Source: Chitinivibrionales bacterium (GTDB lineage: Bacteria; Fibrobacterota; Chitinivibrionia; Chitinivibrionales; WJKA01). Taken from it: a stretch of 64,000 bases of DNA. Below, piece after piece: positions 43,648-52,842 of this stretch. A program made the position numbers and the translations under genes. The notes under the pieces are model-generated. The model worked only from the letters and a program-made list of their open reading frames with translations, searched no databases and had not been told where the DNA came from. Location: NCBI GenBank assembly GCA_014728295.1, contig WJLW01000075.1:62001-126000 (forward strand), given 5' to 3'. Each line of letters begins with the position of its first letter. The first letter of the stretch is position 1.

Positions 43648-44076
43648 CTATAACCTGATAATTGTTGCCCCTTCCCCACCCTCACGCGGGCCGGCTGGAG
43701 CCCAGTCACGGATTATATTGCGGAGAATGCCACCGGTCATCTGCCGCACCAGGGTTTTCAGCACCGGTCCCTCGCCCTCCAGCGAATGATAGCCTTTGCC
43801 GTGGATGATGAGCAATTCTTTGATTCCGGACTGCTGAGCATGATCGATCCGCTCCAGAATCAAGCGCTGCGCCTGCTCGGCGGTAGCTCCATGCAAATCG
43901 AGAGTGATGCGGGGACGGCGTCGCCCGGATGCTGCTTTGGCGCTTCGGCGAGGCGTTTGAGGCGAGTTTCCGGCATCCTTGCACTCGACGCCGTGCTTGT
44001 CAAGATATTCGAGTATCTCCCGTTGCCCTTGTACCGGGTCGATCCGGTCGCTCTTTTTCTTAGACGAGCGCGCCAT
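43648..44076 (-). CDS. Smr-domain protein
   Basis: 142 residues. A basic, Ser/Lys-rich N-terminus (MARSSKKKSDR) leads to an Smr domain with ITLDLHGATAEQAQRLI and LLIIHGKGYHS, the two hallmark motifs (DLHG, HGxG). Smr domains bind or cleave nucleic acids; this is the short, stand-alone form. It overlaps the aminopeptidase gene upstream by 17 bases and converges on the beta-barrel fusion gene with 3 bases between stops. Confidence 0.93.
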   Translation of the reverse strand: MARSSKKKSDRIDPVQGQREILEYLDKHGVECKDAGNSPQTPRRSAKAASGRRRPRITLDLHGATAEQAQRLILERIDHAQQSGIKELLIIHGKGYHSLEGEGPVLKTLVRQMTGGILRNIIRDWAPAGPREGGEGATIIRL

Positions 44077-45013
44077 CTTTCATCCACAGAGCATAGTCCA
44101 GCCAGACCGAAGGTTGCCTGATGATACCGTCGAGATGAATCGGCACACTGACCGAACCACCCATCGAGGCGTTATCGCCAATTGCAATATGAACAGTGCC
44201 GCGAACTTTTTCGTCTTCCAGGATCCTGCCGCTGATCATGGCCGTGTCCAGTGTCCCCACACCGAATTCAGCGATCGTGCGGGATGGACTTTTGTAGCGC
44301 AGAAAAAGCGTTTCGAGCTCCTTGCCGGCGGGATGGCCGGATACCGAAACCACGCGACCTTTCCTGACTTCAAGAATCAGCGGCTCGTCGAGCAGGCCGA
44401 CCATGGGAAACGAACCGTCAAAGACAATGCGCCCCTCGGCCGTACCCTCAACCGGTGCACAGTACGCTTCGCCTGCGGGCAGATTGCCAAACGCACCTTT
44501 GTAATTCAGGCGGCCATCATCCACACTAATTTGCCGGCCCCTGATTTCGAACATGATATCGGTTCCGGCATCCGTTTTTATCTGCACTTTTTCGGTTGCG
44601 GACAATTGTGCAGCAATCTTGCGGGTGTATGCGCCGAGAGCATTCCAGTCGGTTTTCATTGTGCGCAGAAACATATCCTCGGTGACACCCGGCAGCGTGG
44701 CAATCCTGACACCTTTCTCTGACGCTTTTCGCCTGGCTTTGGTGTGCGAAAGTGATTTCGATGTCGGCATGATAGCCACATCAACCTGCTGAAACCACTC
44801 CCCGACCGGCTCGGGCGGTTCGTTGCCGTTATCCTTGCGCGGTGAAATCTGCACCAGAAAAGCTTCCTTGCACCGGTCACGTCCAACTTCCCACAGCGCC
44901 TGCCCAATCGCTGAGCAGGGGGGATCGCACACGACAAGCAGTTTTTCACGCCTGCCGAGTTTTAGACATTCCTGCAATGCGGCCTGTGCCGCGAATTTCA
45001 TATACTCGTTCAT
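44060..45013 (-). CDS. M29-like aminopeptidase family protein
   Basis: 317 residues. The C-terminal half has segments typical of M29/AmpS metallopeptidases: LPAGEAYCAPVEGTAEG, FGVGTLDTAMISGRILEDEK and HIAIGDNASMGG with the later HLDGII, which hold likely Glu, His and Asp metal ligands. The N-terminal half is a Rossmann-like domain (VVCDPPCSAIGQAL). It is shorter than the 400-residue M29 enzymes, so activity is uncertain. AGAGG precedes the ATG. Overlaps the Smr gene downstream; tgt lies upstream. Confidence 0.8.
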   Translation of the reverse strand: MNEYMKFAAQAALQECLKLGRREKLLVVCDPPCSAIGQALWEVGRDRCKEAFLVQISPRKDNGNEPPEPVGEWFQQVDVAIMPTSKSLSHTKARRKASEKGVRIATLPGVTEDMFLRTMKTDWNALGAYTRKIAAQLSATEKVQIKTDAGTDIMFEIRGRQISVDDGRLNYKGAFGNLPAGEAYCAPVEGTAEGRIVFDGSFPMVGLLDEPLILEVRKGRVVSVSGHPAGKELETLFLRYKSPSRTIAEFGVGTLDTAMISGRILEDEKVRGTVHIAIGDNASMGGSVSVPIHLDGIIRQPSVWLDYALWMKDGALV

Positions 45014-45037
45014 GCATCCAGCCTCTGGGTTGGTGTA

Positions 45038-46183
45038 TTAGTGCTCCCGGAGCATCATGTTTTGCACTGCTTCGGTTTTCCAGGCCCTGAAATTTCCCGC
45101 CAGGATGTGTTTTCGGGCCTGCTGCACCAGATCCATATAAAAGTAAATATTATGCAGGGTTAACAGGCGAATTGCCAGAAGTTCACCGGCCATATACAGA
45201 TGCCGCAGATATGCCCGGCTGAAGTGCTGACAGGCGTAACAGGCGCATCCTGGTTCGAGCGGGGTGTCAAAGTCGGTCGTATGGGCGGCATTGCGTATAT
45301 TCACTTTGCCCGACCAGGTATAAGCCGATCCGTTGCGACCGTTGCGGGTAGGCAGCACGCAATCGAACATGTCAACGCCGCGATCGATTGATTCAAGAAT
45401 GTCATGCGGCATGCCCACTCCCATCAAATAGCGCGGTTTGTTGTGCGGCAGGAGCGTGCAGGTAAAGGCTGCGGTTTCATACAGGTCGGCAATCTTTTCA
45501 CCCACAGCCAGCCCCCCGATCGCATAGCCGGGCAAGTCCATGGCAACCAGTTCCCGTGCACATATACTGCGCAATTCTCGACATGTACTTCCCTGAACAA
45601 TGCCGAACAGCGCCTGCGGATAGCCGTGGTGGCAAGGTGTTGCGGCATGCGTTTTGAGGCAGCGCCGCGCCCAGGAGATCGTGCGATTCACCGCGGCCGT
45701 TAGGTGCGCTTTTGTGGCTTCTGCGGGCGGGCACTCATCAAACATCATAATAATGTCGGCGCCCAGGTTGTGCTGAATCCGGATAACGCTTTCGGGCGAA
45801 AAGAAATGCCGTGACCCGTCAATATAGCTTTGGAACCAGACGCCTTCATCACTGATTTTGGAAATATCACGCAAACTGAACACCTGAAATCCGCCGCTGT
45901 CGGTCAGAATAGCCCCACTCCAGTTTTCGAAAGCGTGCAACCCTCCCGCCGCCCTGAGCAGCTCATCCCCGGGACGCAAATGCAGATGATACGTGTTGGC
46001 CAGAATAATCGAACAGGAGCATTCCTGCAGCTCAGCCGGTGAGAGCGACTTCACGGTGGCCTGAGTGCCTACCGGCATGAAAATCGGCGTGGGGATCTCG
46101 GCGTGGGCGGTTTTGAATGTCCCGGCGCGCGCGCGACTATGCGTATCAACCGCTTGCAAGGAAAATGAAAAGTCCCGGCTCAT
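45038..46183 (-). CDS. tgt: tRNA-guanine transglycosylase Tgt
   Basis: Exchanges G34 for the queuosine precursor in tRNA. The ATG at 46183 gives 381 residues with the family N-terminus (MSRDFSFSLQAVD). Active-site segments are LTDSGGFQVFSL, MFDECPPAEA and DCVLPTRNGRNGSAYTW with the nucleophilic Asp. The zinc site is CYACQHFSRAYLRHL plus the LTLHN histidine. It is followed on the same strand by the aminopeptidase and Smr genes. Confidence 0.97.
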   Translation of the reverse strand: MSRDFSFSLQAVDTHSRARAGTFKTAHAEIPTPIFMPVGTQATVKSLSPAELQECSCSIILANTYHLHLRPGDELLRAAGGLHAFENWSGAILTDSGGFQVFSLRDISKISDEGVWFQSYIDGSRHFFSPESVIRIQHNLGADIIMMFDECPPAEATKAHLTAAVNRTISWARRCLKTHAATPCHHGYPQALFGIVQGSTCRELRSICARELVAMDLPGYAIGGLAVGEKIADLYETAAFTCTLLPHNKPRYLMGVGMPHDILESIDRGVDMFDCVLPTRNGRNGSAYTWSGKVNIRNAAHTTDFDTPLEPGCACYACQHFSRAYLRHLYMAGELLAIRLLTLHNIYFYMDLVQQARKHILAGNFRAWKTEAVQNMMLREH

Positions 46184-46407
46184 GAAATAAATCCGCTCTT
46201 GATGCGTAGTGTGAAAGTGATATAAAATAGATTGTAAACAGCTCAACAAAGCCCACTGTCCGGGTTGGGGGAGCAGCAGCTACGTCCTTGCCCGCACAGC
46301 GCCTATTTCGTATCTTTACTGGTATCCATAGCGCTACCGGTACAGGACACTTGAGGCTGTCGGAAAATATCTAAAGTAAATTTTCTTCAACGAAATCAGA
46401 TGCATTC

Positions 46408-48369
46408 ATGAGCAGCACAACAACTCCCCCCGCTTCCAAAGAAAAAAAAGAACCTCGCAAAAAGAAAGCTTCCCGCAAAGTAGCCCTGCTTTCCCGGATA
46501 AATTCCCCAGCCGATCTGCGACAGATCCCCCAGGAAAAACTGCCCCGCGTCGCAGATGAGATCCGCCACACCCTGCTCGAAAAAGTCAGCAAGCACGGCG
46601 GCCACCTGGCGCCCAGTCTCGGCGCTACCGATCTGATTATTGCCCTGCATTATTGCTATACCGCGCCACGAGACAAATTAATATTCGATGTCGGTCATCA
46701 GGCCTATGCGCACAAACTGCTTACCGGGCGCAGAGATAATTTTTCGACCTTGCGCCAGTATCGGGGTATCAGCGGATTTCCCCGCGTGGGTGAAAGTGAA
46801 TTTGATACGGTATCAGTCGGCCACGCGTCAACCTCAATTTCCACAGGACTGGGTATCGCCAAAGCACGCGATCTGCGCGACGAAACCTTTGACGTGGTAA
46901 GCATCATCGGCGACGGCTCCCTCACCGGCGGACTCGCATTCGAAGGACTGAACAATCTGGGATCGACGTCAACCCGAATGACCGTCATTCTCAATGACAA
47001 CGAAATGTCAATTTCCAAAAATGTCGGCGCCATGTCGCGCTATCTTATGCGGGTGATAACCGACCGTCGCTTTCATAGGCTCAAAAGTGAAATCTGGCAG
47101 CTTCTGGGCAACCTCTCCAATGTCGGCAAAGGTATTCGCAATGTCGTGCACAATCTCGACGATGCGTTGCGCCATTTCGTGATTCCCGGCAAGCTTTTCG
47201 AAGATATGGGCCTGCGCTATTTCGGGCCGGTTGACGGACACAATATTGATGAAATGATCGAGGTGTTCAAATTCGTCAAGGAGAATATTAACGAACCCAC
47301 GCTGATCCATGTGATTACCAAAAAGGGTAAAGGCTACCGCTTTGCCGAAAAAGATGCAACCAAATATCACGGTATCGGCAGCTTTTCGGTGGATACGGGC
47401 CATGTCAACGGCAGTTCGTCGGGCGCTCCCAAATACAGCTCCGTTTTTGGCAAAACGGTTACCGAACTGGCCAAAGATCGTCCCGCTATAGTCGCCGTCA
47501 CCGCCGCCATGCCCGACGGAACCGGGCTGTCTGCATTCAGGGATACGTATCCCGAGCGCTTTTTTGATGTCGGCATTGCCGAGTCGCATGCCGTGACCTT
47601 TGCTGCCGGCCTTGCATTGCAGGGCATGACACCGGTTGTGGGACTGTATTCAACCTTTCTGCAACGGACCTACGACCAGCTCGTGCACGATCTTGCCCTT
47701 GACAATCTGCATGTCGTCTTTGGAATCGACCGCGCCGGCCTGGTTGGTGATGACGGACCGACCCATCACGGCGTGCTAGACCTTTCGTTTCTGCGGACGA
47801 TTCCCAACGTAACCATCATGTCTCCCCGCAACGAAAATGAATTGCGTAACATGGTTTTTACCGCAATTACCGAATGTAAAGGACCGGTATTCATTCGCTA
47901 TCCACGCGGCGGCGGTACAGGTGAACCCTTTGACGACAGCTTCACTGTCGTGCAACCGCACAGGCCCGAAGTCCTGCGCAAAGGAGGCAAGTGCGCCGTC
48001 ATCACTGCCGGCGATTTCTGTTACTCGATTCAGGATGCACTGGGCGAGTTGGCACATGAAGGTATTGCACCGACCCTCGTCAACGCCCGCTATGTCAAGC
48101 CGCTGGACCGCCGTTTTTACGAAGAGCTTTTCGAATCGCATCCGGCAGTTGTTACCATCGAGCACAATTCCATTGCCGGGGGCTTCGGCTCGGGCATACT
48201 CGAACTCGCCGCAAGCCTCAAGCTGACCAACCGCCCGGCGATACTCACCCTGGGTTACCCCGATCACTTCGTCGAACACGGTAACCGGCGAATTTTGCTG
48301 GAAAAACTGTGTCTGGATACACCGAATCTGACAAAACGCATAGTCGATTTTGTCAATTCAGTGGTCTAA
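46408..48369 (+). CDS. dxs: 1-deoxy-D-xylulose-5-phosphate synthase Dxs
   Basis: First step of the MEP isoprenoid pathway, thiamine-dependent condensation of pyruvate and glyceraldehyde 3-phosphate. 653 residues; an extra basic N-terminal segment of about 25 residues (KEKKEPRKKKASRK) precedes the conserved part. Motifs are FDVGHQAYAHKLLTGR, GHASTSISTGLG, the thiamine-diphosphate GDGSLTGG with NDNEMSIS, and the pyrimidine-domain segments DVGIAESHAVTFAAGLA and DRAGLVGDDGPTHHG. No strong ribosome site is seen. It converges on the flagellin gene with a 5-base gap. Confidence 0.97.
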   Translation: MSSTTTPPASKEKKEPRKKKASRKVALLSRINSPADLRQIPQEKLPRVADEIRHTLLEKVSKHGGHLAPSLGATDLIIALHYCYTAPRDKLIFDVGHQAYAHKLLTGRRDNFSTLRQYRGISGFPRVGESEFDTVSVGHASTSISTGLGIAKARDLRDETFDVVSIIGDGSLTGGLAFEGLNNLGSTSTRMTVILNDNEMSISKNVGAMSRYLMRVITDRRFHRLKSEIWQLLGNLSNVGKGIRNVVHNLDDALRHFVIPGKLFEDMGLRYFGPVDGHNIDEMIEVFKFVKENINEPTLIHVITKKGKGYRFAEKDATKYHGIGSFSVDTGHVNGSSSGAPKYSSVFGKTVTELAKDRPAIVAVTAAMPDGTGLSAFRDTYPERFFDVGIAESHAVTFAAGLALQGMTPVVGLYSTFLQRTYDQLVHDLALDNLHVVFGIDRAGLVGDDGPTHHGVLDLSFLRTIPNVTIMSPRNENELRNMVFTAITECKGPVFIRYPRGGGTGEPFDDSFTVVQPHRPEVLRKGGKCAVITAGDFCYSIQDALGELAHEGIAPTLVNARYVKPLDRRFYEELFESHPAVVTIEHNSIAGGFGSGILELAASLKLTNRPAILTLGYPDHFVEHGNRRILLEKLCLDTPNLTKRIVDFVNSVV

Positions 48370-48374
48370 TTGCC

Positions 48375-49220
48375 TCACGACATGCCAAAACCATACAGCA
48401 TCAGCACGCTTTTGCGCGACATATTGGCCTGGCTGAGCATCGCCATAGCCGCCTGTTGCTGGATATCCTGTTCGGTGTAGGTTACCATCTCCTCGGCCTC
48501 ATTGATATCCATGAGCACAGATTCCGAAGCCTTTGTGTTTTCGATAGTGGACTCCGCCACTCGAATCTGAGACTGGACGGAGCTTTGCAAGCCGGCAATT
48601 TGCCCGATATAGGATTTAATATCTTCCAGTGCGGCAGTCACATCGGTCTGGGCCGCGTCTCGTTCCGTGTCGGTGAGATTGAGTGCATGCGAAGCCGGAG
48701 TCGTCAAATCGTCCATCGCGCCGGAATCCACCGCAACACCCGGCGCCAAATCGAGCGCATACGTTGACGACCCGGGTTCGAGTGAAATCGATGCAATCGT
48801 GCCTGCGTTATTCATAAGAGATGTGCCTTCGTAGTTGGTATTATCCACCAGCGACTCCATTGATGTGGCCAATGTATAAAATTCATTCTGATAGGCATCC
48901 AGCTCAGCGCTTGTGGCGCTGTCCTGCGCGGCAAGGTAGATCAGCTCTTGCATACGATTGAGGCTGTCAAGTACTTCGCCCGACGAATCAGAAGCAATAT
49001 TGAGAGCTGATTCCCATTCCTGTAATTCGGTTTTGACATTTTCGTATCCCGTATATCGCAGACGTAAATCCTGGGCGCGAACATAGTTGGCCGGATTATC
49101 CGCCGGGGTGTTGACTTTCTTGCCGGTTGACATTCGCAGGAGCGTGCGTCCGATGTCACGCTTGTTCTGCATAAGAAAAGTAGAAATGCGGTAGCTTGAG
49201 GTATCCAATCCGGGTACCAT
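48375..49220 (-). CDS. Flagellin family protein
   Basis: 281 residues from the ATG at 49220, with GGGAGG upstream. The conserved N-terminal helix reads RDIGRTLLRMSTGKKVNTPADNPANYV and the C-terminal helix TEQDIQQQAAMAMLSQANMSRKSVL, the two ends that form the D0/D1 core of the filament. The central region (about 150-215) is short, so the filament would have a small outer domain. The last residues LMLYGFGMS differ from the usual LLR/LLG end, and FlgL-like hook proteins share these helices, but size and promoter favour flagellin. A sigma-28 promoter lies upstream. No other structural flagellar gene is in the window. Confidence 0.88.
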   Translation of the reverse strand: MVPGLDTSSYRISTFLMQNKRDIGRTLLRMSTGKKVNTPADNPANYVRAQDLRLRYTGYENVKTELQEWESALNIASDSSGEVLDSLNRMQELIYLAAQDSATSAELDAYQNEFYTLATSMESLVDNTNYEGTSLMNNAGTIASISLEPGSSTYALDLAPGVAVDSGAMDDLTTPASHALNLTDTERDAAQTDVTAALEDIKSYIGQIAGLQSSVQSQIRVAESTIENTKASESVLMDINEAEEMVTYTEQDIQQQAAMAMLSQANMSRKSVLMLYGFGMS

Positions 49221-49346
49221 ACTCACCTCCCTTGTGAGAGTATACAGAAACATCCCGCCCGCAAAGGCTTCCCCGCTTTTGCAGTAGATGTGGTAAATCC
49301 GAATGTTTATCGCATGAAGCGATCTGTTATAGCTTCCCCAATAAAT

Positions 49347-49373
49347 GTATCGGTCGATTTCCGGATAACTTTA
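49347..49373 (-). promoter_or_regulatory. Sigma-28 (FliA)-type promoter of flagellin gene
   Basis: On the minus strand TAAAGTTA (49366-49373), 11 bases, ACCGATAC (49347-49354), close to TAAAGTTT-N11-GCCGATAA. The 120-base leader from here to the ATG is long but contains no other gene. Confidence 0.75.
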
Positions 49374-49390
49374 GATCTTTTTTGCCTGGA

Positions 49391-50272
49391 TCAGCGGGGT
49401 TGACTGGATGAAAGAACTTTTTGCAGCAGGGACGGCATGGCAAAGTTTGTTTTGAACTCGGTGTAATTGCCGGCGGCAATCTCGTGCATTCTGCCGGGTT
49501 GCTGCGCGTATTCCCGGCAGGCGGCAACCAGATTATCGTAGGATACACGCACCAGATTGACGCCGGCATAGGGATAGACATCGGAATGCTCAGAAATCAC
49601 GAAGCAGCGGTTATTCAGCAGATACGAAATACGCACTGCTTCAAATATCCTGGCTGAATAGTGATGGATATTGAGGACAATCTTTGCCTGTGCAATCCAG
49701 GCATCCCGCTCTTTGGAATAGGCGCCGAAAAGATGCTTGAGCCGAATACCCGGGTCCGCCGCAAGCCGGTCCAGGATTGCTTTGCGCCGCTGCTGCACGC
49801 TCCCGTAAAAGAGCACATCAACCGTCTTGTCTACACTCTGAGGAATGACTTCCAGGTTTTCATGATAGCCCACCGGCAGCAATTGAGCCGGTATGTCGAA
49901 TCGTGAGAGAAATTCGATATTTTCCTGTGAATAATCCCAGACCTGATATGCATGCGCCAGTACATTTCGCAAATTGTCATTGAAAGCGCCTTCGTTCAAA
50001 CTGAGTTGCTCCAGTTGATACGGAACGTATCTATACGCTTTCAACTGCTCCTCGAATTGAAGCAGGTGGCAGCCCAATACGATATTGATGCGCGCGATAT
50101 CCATGCTGTTGGCGACAATATCACCCTCCAGCCCGAGCGTGTCAAACGAGCTTTTCAACAAATACGCCACTTCGGTAAAACATGCTGCGTGCACATATCC
50201 GGGCGGGGCCACAATGCAAATGCGATATTTTTCATCACGGGAATCGTATTGATTTCGGGAAGTCGATGTCAT
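49391..50272 (-). CDS. Glycosyltransferase-like protein
   Basis: 293 residues. The N-terminal part (RICIVAPPGYVHAACFTEVAYLL) and the later segment with VDVLFYGSVQQRRKAILDRL, then a C-terminal RIFEAVRISYLLNNRCFVISE, give the pattern of GT-B glycosyltransferases of the CgeB / DUF3880-like group (donor site with a conserved Glu). No membrane segment. It lies upstream of the flagellin gene on the same strand, so flagellin or surface glycosylation is possible, but that is a guess from place. The ribosome site is weak. Confidence 0.7.
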   Translation of the reverse strand: MTSTSRNQYDSRDEKYRICIVAPPGYVHAACFTEVAYLLKSSFDTLGLEGDIVANSMDIARINIVLGCHLLQFEEQLKAYRYVPYQLEQLSLNEGAFNDNLRNVLAHAYQVWDYSQENIEFLSRFDIPAQLLPVGYHENLEVIPQSVDKTVDVLFYGSVQQRRKAILDRLAADPGIRLKHLFGAYSKERDAWIAQAKIVLNIHHYSARIFEAVRISYLLNNRCFVISEHSDVYPYAGVNLVRVSYDNLVAACREYAQQPGRMHEIAAGNYTEFKTNFAMPSLLQKVLSSSQPR

Positions 50273-50601
50273 ACTTTATAATAATACATTTACGTATCAG
50301 GTAAAACTACCGCCCCTTACCGGGAACGCTCAAACCAGGCCGTTCACCGGGTATACACAGCCGGCTATCGAAATTATAATCCTCGCGCTCAACATGATGA
50401 CCGGATTGCGACAAAATTACGACTATTAAGGCAATGGATGCATTAAACCATTGAATGGAACGAAAGGTGAACCCGGCCATTGCAAAAAACACCAAGATAC
50501 GGTACAATATATATGCAAACAATAGCAGTTAACGTCTTGCATTCCAGGATTAAAAAAACTATATTGAAAGAGATAAATCCTATACAGATCAGGAGGCATT
50601 T
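50273..50601. other. Intergenic region between glycosyltransferase and SH3 genes
   Basis: About 330 bases between divergent genes. It holds the promoter at 50537-50565 and a GC-rich stretch near the glycosyltransferase gene. A minus-strand frame at 50307-50522 has a hydrophobic stretch but no ATG before residue 15 and no ribosome site, so it is not called. Confidence 0.4.
50537..50565 (+). promoter_or_regulatory. Promoter of SH3-domain gene
   Basis: TTGCAT (50537-50542) and TATATT (50560-50565) with a 17-base spacer, about 36 bases before the ATG. Sigma-70-type match of moderate strength. Confidence 0.5.
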
Positions 50602-51045
50602 ATGCGATTAACATTGACATCCTTTTTAGCAGTCTGTCTGTTTGCTGCGTCTTCGCTTGGGCAGAGCGCAAAATGGGTACAGCCGACCAAAAACGACGTT
50701 GGTGTATATAAAAACCAGAAGCGCGAGTTATACGAGCAGCCGATCATGAAAGTCGGTACGAATGCACGCATGCAAGTGCTCAAGTCGACCAGAAATCACT
50801 ACCGGGTCAAAGTCAACGGCGAGACAGGCTGGGTTGAAAAAAGAATGGTTGCCGCAGCCGCCAAATCAAGCAAGACCTACTTGTTCGAAGACGCCGAAGT
50901 TATCGGCTATCTTGACAATCCGACACCGGTATATATTATCGATGCCGACGATCAGGACAAAGATCCTATCAAGCTGGATCGTTCTTTTGCAGAGGCCTTG
51001 CGCGAAAACGTAGACCGTGAAACGGTTGAGCGCCAGGCCAAATAA
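50602..51045 (+). CDS. Secreted SH3-like domain protein
   Basis: 147 residues; AGGAGG precedes the ATG. Signal peptide MRLTLTSFLAVCLFAASSLG. Residues of about 30-85 form a bacterial SH3-like domain, with VGVYKNQKRELYEQPIMKVGT, RVKVNGETGWVEKRMV as its last strands. The tail is acidic/charged (DADDQDKDPIKLDRSFAE). Such domains often bind cell-wall peptide or metal. It has its own promoter and terminator. Confidence 0.83.
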   Translation: MRLTLTSFLAVCLFAASSLGQSAKWVQPTKNDVGVYKNQKRELYEQPIMKVGTNARMQVLKSTRNHYRVKVNGETGWVEKRMVAAAAKSSKTYLFEDAEVIGYLDNPTPVYIIDADDQDKDPIKLDRSFAEALRENVDRETVERQAK

Positions 51046-51070
51046 AGTCAATATTGCTTATCTCGATATT

Positions 51071-51105
51071 AAAAGGCAGTTCGGGGAAACCGTGCTGCCT
51101 TTTTT
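51071..51105 (+). terminator. Rho-independent terminator
   Basis: 9-bp stem AAAAGGCAG/CTGCCTTTT with an inner CGG/CCG pair and a T-run of six. It terminates the SH3 gene. On the opposite strand the stem is followed by TTTTAA, so it may also serve the kinase gene ending at 51132. Confidence 0.8.
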
Positions 51106-51131
51106 ATGGTTTCCGTATCAATTTCGCAAGC

Positions 51132-52817
51132 TTATTTGAATGTGGAATCCTCTTTCTTTTTCATCAGCAAGCGCCAGATTTTATCCATAAGCTCTTTGCC
51201 GCCGAATGGCTTGATAATGTAATCGTCAGCGCCACAGGCAAAGCTTTTCTCCACCACTTCTTCACTTGCCGAAGCCGAGAAGAAAGTGATTGGGGTATTT
51301 CGGGTTTCATCCTGGGTTCGCAGAAGTCTGCATACCCGAAAGCCATCCAGACCCGGCAAATCGGAATCCAGCAAAATCAGGGAAGGTGATTGTTCAAAGG
51401 CAAGCTTCAAGCCATCCTGCGCGTTGCTGGCAACGATTACTTCGAACGCACTTTCAAGCACCATACGGGCAACTTCGGTTGCTTCCTGACTGGCATCAAT
51501 AAAAAGCAGGGTTGGTTTTTTTTCGACATTGCCGTTTTCTTCCTCGTATGCTTCACCATATTGACCTTCAAAATCTTCCCAGTCTTCCTCTTCTTCCTCA
51601 TCGTCGATGCCGGGGATAATTGCACGAAGCGGTAATACGATATGAAATTCGCTGCCCGGGAAATCTCCTTCTATCGGGCCTTCGCTGTCGACCCAGATCT
51701 TTCCGCCATGAGCTTGGACAATACCGCGCACGATTGATAATCCAAGCCCTGTTCCGCCACCCATAAATTTTGTGGAATGCGTACTGTGTTGATTTTTATT
51801 GCCTATTTCAAAAAAAGGATCAAATACCTTTTTCTGATGCTCCTTGGAAATACCGATGCCGAAATCACGGATTATGATGTGAAAACGTTTCCTCTCTTCC
51901 AGATGTATTTCGACTTCCACACGCGAATCATCCGGCGAAAACTTTATAGCATTGGTGAATAGATTGGTAAAGAGCTGATGCATGCGAATGCGGTCTCCGA
52001 AGAAACGCTGCATGCCTTCATCGTAGCTCCTGCGAAATTCGATTCGGCGGGATTCGTGCATATTCGACATCTCTTCCAGCGCATCGTTGGCGATATTGGG
52101 CAGGGAGATGTCTTCGGGCTGGAGCCGCAGCCGTTTCTGCTCGATGCGCGTAATGTCAAGTATGTTGTTTACCACTTTGTGAAGCCGGTCGGCAGCGCGG
52201 TTGATGTTCTCGATCATGCGCATCACACTCGCGTCAATTTTGTCGCGCATGCTGTCCATAATGATGTCTGAATAGCCTTTTATCGACGTCAGCGGCGTTT
52301 TGAGTTCGTGAGATGCGATGCTGAGAAAACTGGACTTAAGCTCGGTGAGTTTCTTCAGCTCATGATTTGACCGGATCAGCTCGGTATTCATGCGCGCCAT
52401 TTCGAGATTGGTCTTTTCGACCTGATCGGTTTTGCGTGCCTCTTCGGTAACATCAAGCAGCATGAGCACCAGCGAGTCGGGCTGGTCGTTATTGACAATG
52501 ATAAACGCGTTGAGCCGGCAGATGCGCTCATCGCCTTCACGCGTGTTGATGGCAATATTGGTTTCCAGTTGCTCGCCGGCATTGAGCTTTCGCAGGATTT
52601 CCTCCCAAGCCATTCCTCTGCCGCTATGCATAATGTAATCCCCGAAATTCGCTTCCAATAAATGCGTCCGTTCGTCTTTCAACATCATTTCGCCGCATAG
52701 ATTGATATAACGAATTTTACCGTCGGGCTCGATGACGACAATCGTAATAGGCGTGTGCTCAACCATGCGGGCAAGCAGGCTTATTTCGTTATGCATCGTT
52801 TCCGGTTGTTTAATCAT
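51132..52817 (-). CDS. PAS histidine kinase with C-terminal receiver
   Basis: 561 residues, no membrane segment. A PAS domain (about 12-125), a short coiled coil, HisKA with His170 in LSIASHELKTPLTSI, and the ATPase domain with NLFTNAIKFS, DFGIGISKEH and GGGTGLGLSIV. An acidic linker (DDEEEEEDWEDFEGQ) leads to a receiver domain with the phosphoacceptor Asp in LILLDSDLPGLDG and the Lys in DDYIIKPFG. It lies 26 bases after the 291-residue gene, so both are likely co-expressed. No DNA-binding output. Confidence 0.94.
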   Translation of the reverse strand: MIKQPETMHNEISLLARMVEHTPITIVVIEPDGKIRYINLCGEMMLKDERTHLLEANFGDYIMHSGRGMAWEEILRKLNAGEQLETNIAINTREGDERICRLNAFIIVNNDQPDSLVLMLLDVTEEARKTDQVEKTNLEMARMNTELIRSNHELKKLTELKSSFLSIASHELKTPLTSIKGYSDIIMDSMRDKIDASVMRMIENINRAADRLHKVVNNILDITRIEQKRLRLQPEDISLPNIANDALEEMSNMHESRRIEFRRSYDEGMQRFFGDRIRMHQLFTNLFTNAIKFSPDDSRVEVEIHLEERKRFHIIIRDFGIGISKEHQKKVFDPFFEIGNKNQHSTHSTKFMGGGTGLGLSIVRGIVQAHGGKIWVDSEGPIEGDFPGSEFHIVLPLRAIIPGIDDEEEEEDWEDFEGQYGEAYEEENGNVEKKPTLLFIDASQEATEVARMVLESAFEVIVASNAQDGLKLAFEQSPSLILLDSDLPGLDGFRVCRLLRTQDETRNTPITFFSASASEEVVEKSFACGADDYIIKPFGGKELMDKIWRLLMKKKEDSTFK

Positions 52818-52842
52818 AGCTGATCCGAACGGTGTTAAGGTA

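Noticed and set aside
50307..50522. 71-codon minus-strand frame with a hydrophobic stretch
   Set aside because: It begins with TTG, has no ribosome site, and the only ATG removes the first part. Not enough support.
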